A DNA stretch of 21,872 nucleotides from Ramlibacter sp. (GTDB lineage Bacteria; Pseudomonadota; Gammaproteobacteria; Burkholderiales; Burkholderiaceae_C), in the NCBI GenBank assembly GCA_023701085.1, contig JAMPXR010000002.1:1-21872 (forward strand), given 5' to 3'. Numbering within the stretch: position 1 is the first letter of the stretch; each line of letters opens with the position of its first letter. Below are positions 14,430-21,872 of the stretch, one piece after another. Under the pieces are notes generated by a model, which had not been told where the DNA came from, did no database searches, and worked only from the letters and a program-made list of their open reading frames with translations. A program made the position numbers and the translations under genes.

Positions 14430-14773
14430 CTCTGTCTCTCCTGTGAAGTTGAAGGCGTTGTGCGCTGACCCTGCCGGGCCAGTCCGCGAAATCACTCTAC
14501 GCAGCCAAGCTCAGCGCCCTTGTCGGACGGCAGCGCGAGGGCTGTAGGACGGCGGGCACACAGCTTCTGGGGGATGCTTGATGCAGAGTCGCGCGAGGCG
14601 CTTCGCCGGCCGAGCTGGCTGTGCTGCAGCGTTTCCGATCCGCTCGATCTTCCGGTTCGCACGGCCGGGTGTCCGTGCTCCGGAACTTCTCCGCCGGCGA
14701 AGATGTCCTACAGCTCCCGTGTCGCGCCGCGGCCAAGATCGCGTCTGCGGCCAGAACAAGAAAGGATCCCGCC
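14430..14773. other. 344-bp gap between divergent genes; ECF-type promoter candidate at 14682-14710
   Basis: No gene is supported here. On the plus strand GGAACTT (14682-14688), a 16-bp spacer and GTCCTA (14705-14710) resemble promoters of extracytoplasmic-function or sigma-E-like factors (GGAACTT, then GTC-x-A). It would give a leader of about 55 nt for the CHRD lipoprotein gene. The remainder is GC-rich sequence with no repeat or RNA gene that I can recognise. Confidence 0.4.
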
Positions 14774-15229
14774 ATGTTCAATCGCCATGGTTTCCTGCGC
14801 GCCTTCGTCGTCGCCGGCGTGGTGGCTGCCACACTGGCGGCCTGCGGCCAAATGCGGCCGTCGCGCAAGATCGACATCTTCGAGGCCACGCTGTCGGGCA
14901 CGCAGGAGGTGCCGCCGGTCAACACGCCGGCCACCGGCTCGGCCGAGGTTTCGCTGAACAACAACACCAACCTGTTGACCTGGAAGGTGACGTACATGGG
15001 ATTGAGCGGCGCGCCCACCGGGGGGCACATCCATGGCCCGGCCGCGCCGGGACAGAACGCCGCCGTGGTGGTCCCGTTCGCCAACGTCACCGCCCAACCC
15101 ATCGTGGGACAAGCGGCCCTGACACCCCAGCAGGTGGCCGACCTCGCGGCCGGCAGGTGGTACGTCAACATCCACACGCCGAACCACCCCGGTGGCGAGA
15201 TCCGCGGCCAGTTGCGGCTGCGCCGGTAG
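14774..15229 (+). CDS. CHRD domain-containing lipoprotein
   Basis: This encodes 151 aa. ATG 14774 follows AAGGAT with about 7 nt spacing; upstream in-frame sequence is not protein-like. The N-terminus is a lipoprotein signal peptide (MFNRHGFLRAFVVAGVVAAT, lipobox LAAC, Cys24). The rest is one CHRD domain: FEATLSGTQEVPPVNTPATG, then LTWKVTYMGLSG, GGHIHGPAAPGQNA and NIHTPNHPGGEIRGQL, with the conserved histidines His-Ile-His and the final GGEIRGQL. CHRD domains occur in chordin and in many bacterial exported proteins. Their bacterial role is unknown; the His-rich motif suggests a binding function. A MarR gene follows 68 nt downstream. Confidence 0.9.
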   Translation: MFNRHGFLRAFVVAGVVAATLAACGQMRPSRKIDIFEATLSGTQEVPPVNTPATGSAEVSLNNNTNLLTWKVTYMGLSGAPTGGHIHGPAAPGQNAAVVVPFANVTAQPIVGQAALTPQQVADLAAGRWYVNIHTPNHPGGEIRGQLRLRR

Positions 15230-15235
15230 CGGCCC

Positions 15236-15261
15236 GCGCCGCGCGCGGTTGTGCGCGGCGC
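15236..15261 (+). terminator. GC-rich hairpin after the CHRD gene, possible weak terminator
   Basis: Arms GCGCCGCGC (15236-15244) and GCGCGGCGC (15253-15261) are perfect 9-bp complements with an 8-nt loop, 6 nt after the CHRD stop. There is no U-tract. The hairpin overlaps the probable -35 element of the MarR promoter, so its two roles may interfere. Confidence 0.4.
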
Positions 15262-15293
15262 TCGAACGCTATATAGTTGCGCGAGCAACTATA
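15249..15293 (+). promoter_or_regulatory. MarR promoter overlapped by a perfect inverted-repeat operator
   Basis: Perfect 9-bp arms TATAGTTGC (15272-15280) and GCAACTATA (15285-15293) flank GCGA, ending only 4 nt before ATG 15298. A promoter fits the same place: TTGTGC (15249-15254), 17-bp spacer, TATAGT (15272-15277), the latter lying inside the left arm. A bound MarR dimer would block polymerase, which points to tight autorepression. Dyads of this size and spacing are typical MarR operators. Confidence 0.75.
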
Positions 15294-15297
15294 AACC

Positions 15298-15747
15298 ATG
15301 GCGCCTGAAGCAAACAGTGCGGCGCGGCTGGACCGCACCCTGACGTACCGGCTGCATCTGGTCAACAAACTCACCGACAAGGCGAGCGCCGAAGGCTACG
15401 CGCAGGAATTCGGCCTGCCCGTGGGGCAGGCGCGCTGCCTCGCCGCGATGGGAAATTTCGCGCCGCTCTCGGTGGTCGAGCTCGCGGCCCGCTCGAACCT
15501 GGACAAGGCGCAGGCCAGCCGCGCGGCGCAGGCGCTGGCGCAACGCGGCCTGGTGGCCAAGCGGGCCAGCGGTAGCGACGCGCGCGGCGTGGTACTGACC
15601 CTGACGCCGCGCGGGCGCAGGTTGTGGGCCCGCGTCATGGAGCTGATCGGCCGGCGCAACGCACAGATCTTCGGCTGCCTGAAGGCGTCCGAGCGCAGGG
15701 AACTCGGTCGGATGCTGGATCGCCTGATCGAGCACGCGCGCGCCTGA
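15298..15747 (+). CDS. MarR-family transcriptional regulator
   Basis: This encodes 149 aa, the normal MarR length. A helix-rich N-terminus for dimerisation (LTYRLHLVNKLTDKASAEGY) is followed by a winged helix-turn-helix: LSVVELAARSNLDKAQASRA, the recognition helix ending AAQALAQRGLVAKR, then the wing ASGSDARGVVLTLTPRG with the conserved Asp-x-Arg. A C-terminal dimerisation helix ends ELGRMLDRLIEHARA. MarR proteins usually repress their own gene and neighbours and release DNA on binding small aromatic or oxidising ligands. The start codon is 4 nt after the operator arm with no Shine-Dalgarno sequence, and the inferred leader would be about 14 nt, so initiation may be leaderless-like. Candidate targets beyond itself are not evident. 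Confidence 0.92.
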   Translation: MAPEANSAARLDRTLTYRLHLVNKLTDKASAEGYAQEFGLPVGQARCLAAMGNFAPLSVVELAARSNLDKAQASRAAQALAQRGLVAKRASGSDARGVVLTLTPRGRRLWARVMELIGRRNAQIFGCLKASERRELGRMLDRLIEHARA

Positions 15748-15809
15748 AGGCTTGCGGTGGCCGGCCGGGGGGCGCACGGCGCGGACCCTCCGGCGCTTGA
15801 CGCGCGTCA

Positions 15810-15838
15810 TTGAAACGGGCGGCCTGGCTGCATAGATT
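15810..15838 (+). promoter_or_regulatory. Candidate sigma-70 promoter for the SH3 protein gene
   Basis: TTGAAA (15810-15815, 5/6 to consensus), a 17-bp spacer and TAGATT (15833-15838, 4/6) form a good promoter candidate about 75 nt before ATG 15912. A 12-bp palindrome TGACGCGCGTCA (15798-15809) directly abuts the -35 element and could be a binding site. Confidence 0.45.
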
Positions 15839-15911
15839 TGGAAAGGCGTCCTGGCGCGTCGCGCATCCGCGCTCTTGCGGGTGCACGCGCCAGACGCGCC
15901 GCGGAGAACGC

Positions 15912-16529
15912 ATGATGAATACCCAGGGCCGATTCCTGCTGGCGATGCTGCTGCCCGCGCTTGTCTTCGCAGCGCAGGCGCAAGGACAGGCCGCCTTCAC
16001 CGCCAAGCAGGCGAACCTTCGTGCCGGCCCCGGGCCTGAATACCCGCTCGTCGCGGTGCTGCCGGCCGGCGATCCGGTCGCGATCCAGGGCTGCCTGGCC
16101 GGCTACACATGGTGCGACGTGCTCGCCGGTCCCGGCCGCGGCTGGGTCTACGCGGGCAACATCAACGCGGCCTTCCAGAACGACACGGTCTTGGTGCTGA
16201 GCCACGGCGCCGCCATGGGTGTCCCCGTGCTGGCGTTCGTTCTCGACGATTACTGGAGTCTCCATTACCAGGACCGCCCGTGGTACGGGCAGCGGCAGCG
16301 CCGCATTCTTCGGCCGGCACCGGCGCCGCCGAACCCGCCGCCGAACCCGCCGCCGCCTGCCGGCGTGCCGGGCGCGGACGGTCCGAGGCCGCATCCGCCC
16401 GTGCCCATCGGCCCGCGGCCGGCGCAACCTCAGCCGCCGCGCAGCGTCGTTCCCAAGCCGCAGCCGTCGCGAACTTCGGGCGATCTGGGGCCGCAGCGGC
16501 GGCAAGCGACGAGCGCGGCAGCGACGTGA
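15912..16529 (+). CDS. Secreted bacterial SH3 (SH3_3-type) domain protein with proline-rich tail
   Basis: This encodes 205 aa. ATG 15912 (or 15915, the next codon) follows GGAG with 5 nt spacing and begins the signal peptide [24 protein letters not shown]; the earlier in-frame start at 15810 lies within the putative promoter. A bacterial SH3 domain occupies about 27-85: [36 protein letters not shown] and [10 protein letters not shown] are the family strands. Two cysteines in [10 protein letters not shown] could form a disulphide. A middle segment with [16 protein letters not shown] precedes a long Pro-rich tail. The family is thought to bind cell-wall or peptide ligands in the envelope. The tail shares IGPRPAQ-x-QPP with the 1266-1757 protein. 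Confidence 0.85.
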   Translation: MMNTQGRFLLAMLLPALVFAAQAQGQAAFTAKQANLRAGPGPEYPLVAVLPAGDPVAIQGCLAGYTWCDVLAGPGRGWVYAGNINAAFQNDTVLVLSHGAAMGVPVLAFVLDDYWSLHYQDRPWYGQRQRRILRPAPAPPNPPPNPPPPAGVPGADGPRPHPPVPIGPRPAQPQPPRSVVPKPQPSRTSGDLGPQRRQATSAAAT

Positions 16530-16582
16530 TCCGTGGCTCTTGGCGGAGCGCAAACGTAGAATCGCGGGTCTCGCAGGTCCCC

Positions 16583-18871
<2,289 letters not shown>

Positions 18872-18874
18872 TCC

Positions 18875-21262
18875 ATGAGCATGGATGAAGCGGCGGCGCG
18901 GCGGGTACTGCTGGCACAGGCCATCGAGACGGCGGACACCCAGGGCAAGCTTCTGGGCGAGGCCGAGCGCCGCCAGATCGACAGCGAGGCCCGGCTCGCG
19001 CTGCAGGCCGAAGGCGCCGCCGGCGCCGCGGGGGCGGCCGAACGCTTCCTGGACTTGCGCGCGAGCAAGGTGGTCGGCGCGGTGGCCGGGCGCAATCCGG
19101 CCATCGCGGCCCTGGCCGATGTACCCGCATGGCGGCCCTGGGTCTTCGCCGTCACGCCGCTGCTCACGCTGCTATTGGGCGCGCTGACCGAGCGCGTGGC
19201 CGATCCCCATCGCGTCGACCTGCTGTCGCTGCCCTTGCTGGCGATCGTCCTGTGGAACCTGCTGGCGTACCTGTTGCTGGTCTTGCGCTGGCTGCTGCCA
19301 TGGCCGGGTCGCGAGCGCCCGGTGCTGGAGGCGATCGGCCGCTGGATCACTGGCCTGCGCGGCGTTGGCCGGCGGTCGGGGTCCTTGCGCGCCGACGTCA
19401 CGGCGCGGTTCCAGCTGTGCTGGCAGACGGCCACCTCGACCGTGCAGTTGCGGCGCGCGACGGGCGTGCTGCATCTGGCCGCGCTCGGATGGGGCGCCGG
19501 GGTCGCCGCGTCGCTGCTGGTGCAGGGCCTGGTCGTGCAATACCGCGTGGGTTGGGAAAGCACCTTCCTCGATGCCGCGCAGGTGCACGCGATCCTGAAG
19601 CTTCTGCTGACGCCGGTCGTGGCGCTGTTTCCGTTCCAGCCGTTCTCGGTGCAGGAAGTGGCGGCGCTGCAGCTTGGCCCGGGGGACCTGAGCCGCGCCG
19701 ATCCCCGGTGGGTGGGCATGTACGCCGCCTTGCTGCTGGTGCTGGTGATCGTGCCGCGCGCCGTGCTGGCCGGTTTCGCGTTCTGGCGCGCCGCGGCGCT
19801 CGCGCGGCGCATTCCGCTGGCGCTGGGCGAGCCCTATTTCCAGCGGCTGCTGTCCTTGCTCACGCCCGCGCGGGTGCAGCTGTCCGTGGTCTCTCATCGC
19901 GCCGAGGACCTCGAGCCCTTGCTGCGGGTGCTGGTGCAGCAGGGAGACCGCGGCGCTGCCCTGATCAGCTCGGTGCATGGCGATGGGCTCCATTGGCTGG
20001 ATCTGTCGGGCAGCCAGGCGCCGGCGGCGGCCGACCGAAGTCGAGGCGGCAGGCCCGCCTGGCTCCAGCGCCTGCTGAAAACGCTGCGGCGCCCCGCCGC
20101 CACGCAGGACGATGCCGTCGCCCCCGGGCTGCGGGAGGCTAGGGAACGGACCGACGTGGTGCTGCACCTGGTGGGCGCGGCGGCCGATCTGGAAACCGCG
20201 CGGCCGTTGCTCCAGTGGCTGGGCAGGCCGGTGCTGGTGCTGGTGAACCGGCCCGAAGGCGTGCCGGCGGGACAGCCCGGCCTGGTCGCGCAAAGCGAAG
20301 CGGCGGCGCGCGAGATGCCCCTGGTGGCGGGCGTGCTGTCCTTCGATTTCTTCGCGCGCTGCTGGGTGCAGGAGGGCGCGTTGCTGGATGCCGTCGCGGC
20401 CTGCCTGCCCGAAGCGAAGTTGCCGGGGTTCGGCCGCATCATGGCGTCCTGGGAAGAGCGCAACCATGCGCGCTTCGGCCAGGCCATGTCGGCCGTGGCG
20501 CAACATCTGCTGTTCGCGGCGCGGCAAGTGCAGGAAGTGCCCAGCGCCGCGCTGTCGGTCAAGAGCCTGGTGAACCCGGCCGAGCGGCAGGCGCAGGCGC
20601 AGGCGCGGCAGGCCGCGATGGACGCCGTCGTGGAGCGGCTGCAGGTGTCGGCGGCGCAGCTGTTCGCGACGCTGCGCCGCTTGCACGGCGTCGAGGACGC
20701 GGCGGCTGGCGCGTTGCAGCTGCGGCTGGAAGAGAAGTTCGTCGTGCAGCAGGCCGTGGCCACACCGCAGGCCGGGCTGGCTGGCGCCGCGACCGGCGCG
20801 GCGATGGGCGCCTCGGTGGACCTGGTGGTGGGCGGCCTGACGCTTGGCGCGGCGACCGCCTTGGGAGCCCTGGTGGGCGGCAGCGCGGCCTTCATCGCCG
20901 CGGCCTGGAAGAACCGGGCCACGTCCAGCGGCGCCACGGCCGTCCAGCTGAGCGACGAGATGATGCAGGCGCTGGTCGAGGCGGCGCTGCTGCGCTACCT
21001 GGCCGTGATCCACTATGGCCGCGGGGGCGCGGGCGCCGCCGACGAGCTGCGCCCGTTCTGGAAAAGCGACGTGGTGGCGGCGGTGGAGGCGCAAAAAGGG
21101 GCGCTCGCGCCGTTCTGGTCGTCGGCGCGCGCGCAAGCCGGCGACGCGCAGGCCGCCGTCCTGGCGCGCGAACTGGAGACGATCGCGCGCAAGCTGCTGA
21201 ACAGGCTCTATCCGCCGGCGCCGCGAGGCGCGGGCCGGCCGGAATCGTTTCACCCGCAATGA
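18875..21262 (+). CDS. DUF2868-DUF3482-like fusion membrane protein lacking the GTPase P-loop
   Basis: This encodes 795 aa from ATG 18875, 3 nt after the ygiQ stop, so the two are probably cotranscribed. The N-terminal half resembles DUF2868: RRVLLAQAIETAD, membrane segments at about 90-106, 116-142, 202-222 and 282-305, and LFPFQPFSVQEVAALQ, GEPYFQRLL. The C-terminal half resembles DUF3482: TDVVLHLVGAA (427-437), PVLVLVNRPEG (452-462), then FGRIMASWEERNHARFGQAM and a glycine-zipper hydrophobic hairpin (about 633-678) ending AAWKNR. In Burkholderiales these are, as I recall, usually two adjacent genes, the second starting with a GTP-binding P-loop. Here residues 330-425 hold no GxxxxGK[ST] motif; the position reads LSVVSHRAEDLEPLL, followed by a Pro/Arg-rich linker. 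The protein is therefore probably not a GTPase. Function is unknown. Confidence 0.75.
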   Translation: MSMDEAAARRVLLAQAIETADTQGKLLGEAERRQIDSEARLALQAEGAAGAAGAAERFLDLRASKVVGAVAGRNPAIAALADVPAWRPWVFAVTPLLTLLLGALTERVADPHRVDLLSLPLLAIVLWNLLAYLLLVLRWLLPWPGRERPVLEAIGRWITGLRGVGRRSGSLRADVTARFQLCWQTATSTVQLRRATGVLHLAALGWGAGVAASLLVQGLVVQYRVGWESTFLDAAQVHAILKLLLTPVVALFPFQPFSVQEVAALQLGPGDLSRADPRWVGMYAALLLVLVIVPRAVLAGFAFWRAAALARRIPLALGEPYFQRLLSLLTPARVQLSVVSHRAEDLEPLLRVLVQQGDRGAALISSVHGDGLHWLDLSGSQAPAAADRSRGGRPAWLQRLLKTLRRPAATQDDAVAPGLREARERTDVVLHLVGAAADLETARPLLQWLGRPVLVLVNRPEGVPAGQPGLVAQSEAAAREMPLVAGVLSFDFFARCWVQEGALLDAVAACLPEAKLPGFGRIMASWEERNHARFGQAMSAVAQHLLFAARQVQEVPSAALSVKSLVNPAERQAQAQARQAAMDAVVERLQVSAAQLFATLRRLHGVEDAAAGALQLRLEEKFVVQQAVATPQAGLAGAATGAAMGASVDLVVGGLTLGAATALGALVGGSAAFIAAAWKNRATSSGATAVQLSDEMMQALVEAALLRYLAVIHYGRGGAGAADELRPFWKSDVVAAVEAQKGALAPFWSSARAQAGDAQAAVLARELETIARKLLNRLYPPAPRGAGRPESFHPQ

Positions 21263-21395
21263 CACGGCGTCTGTCGTGCGCGGTGCCGCCGGCGCGCCGC
21301 CGCGATTGAAGTTTTGCCGCCGCTGGGTTAGGGTATGTGCCCTGCCGGCTGCCGCGCCGTACGCGCGGGGCGCCGCGTCTCAAGGAAACAGACAC

Positions 21396-21740
21396 ATGGC
21401 CATACCCCATTCAGCGCCGGGCGACCTGATCGATGTGCGGCCGTTCGGAGCCTCGCTCGGGTCGACGCGCACGCAGGCGCTGTTCAAGTCCGAGGACCTC
21501 GAGGTGATCCGCATCGTGCTGGCCGCGGGCCATGAGCTGCCCGCGCACGCGGTGCCGGGCGACATCACGCTGCAGTGCATCGAGGGCAGCGCGGAGGTCT
21601 CCGGCGGCGACGGGCTGCGCCGGCTCGAGGCCGGGCACCTGATCTGGCTGGCCGGCGGCGAACTGCACGGCGTGCGCGGCGTGCTCGACACCTCGCTGCT
21701 GCTGACGATCGCCCTGAAGAAGACGGCCGAAGCGCCCTGA
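21396..21740 (+). CDS. Small single-domain cupin protein
   Basis: This encodes 114 aa from ATG 21396, with AAGGA about 9 nt upstream; the longer frame from 21276 adds a basic, unlikely leader. The core is a small beta-barrel: VIRIVLAAGHELPAHAVPGD (motif 1 region with His residues and Pro), ITLQCIEGSAEVSGG, LEAGHLIWLAGGELHGVRG (motif 2 region, His after Glu-Leu), then LLLTIAL. The metal ligands are less complete than in classical cupins (H-x-A-x-P-G-D rather than H-x-H), so catalytic activity is uncertain. It follows the fusion gene by 133 nt and may have its own promoter. The ligand is unknown. Confidence 0.85.
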   Translation: MAIPHSAPGDLIDVRPFGASLGSTRTQALFKSEDLEVIRIVLAAGHELPAHAVPGDITLQCIEGSAEVSGGDGLRRLEAGHLIWLAGGELHGVRGVLDTSLLLTIALKKTAEAP

Positions 21741-21872
21741 GACCGGCCCCGGCCGTGGCGGCCTGTCCGGACGCAGCGTCGCGCGCCGGGGTAGCGCCGC
21801 GCCGGCGCCGTATAGAACTTTGTTAGCCTCGAAGCCTGGCTCGCTCGCGCTGGCATCAGGGGCTTTGGCGCC
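21741..21872. other. Intergenic sequence at window end
   Basis: No coding region is supported after the cupin gene. The sequence includes a short AT-richer stretch (TATAGAACTTTGTTAG near 21810-21826) that could be part of a promoter for a gene beyond the window, but no paired element is convincing. Confidence 0.3.

Noticed and set aside
16109..16582. 158-codon upstream extension of the ygiQ frame
   Set aside because: It overlaps the SH3 gene in another frame, is Arg/Ala-rich, and the natural YgiQ start is ATG 16583.
19172..21265. A 697-codon open frame on the minus strand opposite the DUF2868-DUF3482 protein
   Set aside because: It is antisense shadow coding with Arg/Gln/His-rich composition and no recognisable domain, while the plus-strand frame has membrane segments and family motifs.

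Overview
The window is about 21.9 kb of high-GC bacterial chromosome. Gene content points to a Gram-negative betaproteobacterium of the order Burkholderiales, probably Comamonadaceae-like: a Burkholderiales-type trimeric porin, a YgiQ-family radical SAM protein, DUF2868/DUF3482 proteins, DUF924 and DUF2059 proteins, and several small proline-rich secreted proteins. This placement is inferred from family resemblance, not from a marker gene. I see no rRNA, tRNA, CRISPR array, insertion sequence or phage module.

Region 1 (1-3.8 kb) is mixed housekeeping. It holds the 3' end of an FtsH-like (M41) metalloprotease, a secreted DUF2059 protein and a proline-rich secreted protein on the minus strand, a small 74-aa ORF, exodeoxyribonuclease III and a glutathione S-transferase-like protein. 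Region 2 (3.8-4.2 kb) has no confident gene. It carries a strong minus-strand terminator and a possible frameshifted remnant.

Region 3 (4.2-13.1 kb) is the best-integrated unit. A minus-strand six-gene operon encodes a complete dipeptide/oligopeptide ABC importer (binding protein, two permeases, two ATPases) followed by an N-formylglutamate amidohydrolase-family enzyme; the last junctions are ATGA overlaps or 2-5 nt gaps. Facing it across a 320-bp regulatory gap are an outer-membrane porin, a truncated remnant of a branched-chain amino-acid-type binding protein, and an IclR-family regulator. The simplest reading is outer-membrane entry, periplasmic capture, inner-membrane import and cytoplasmic deacylation or deformylation of an N-substituted amino acid or small peptide, with local IclR control. 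The substrate is not determined.

Region 4 (13.1-16.5 kb) holds small proteins: a DUF924 protein, a collagen-like lipoprotein, a Gln/Gly-rich disordered protein, a CHRD-domain lipoprotein with an ECF-like promoter candidate, a MarR regulator whose start is overlapped by a perfect inverted repeat, and an SH3-domain secreted protein. Region 5 (16.5-21.9 kb) holds a YgiQ radical SAM protein, closely followed by a 795-aa protein that looks like a DUF2868-DUF3482 fusion lacking the GTPase P-loop, then a small cupin protein.

No clearly new multi-gene system is visible. The most worthwhile leads are the DUF2868-DUF3482 fusion with a lost nucleotide-binding site, the importer/N-formylglutamate amidohydrolase operon with its own porin and regulator, and the MarR operator/promoter overlap.
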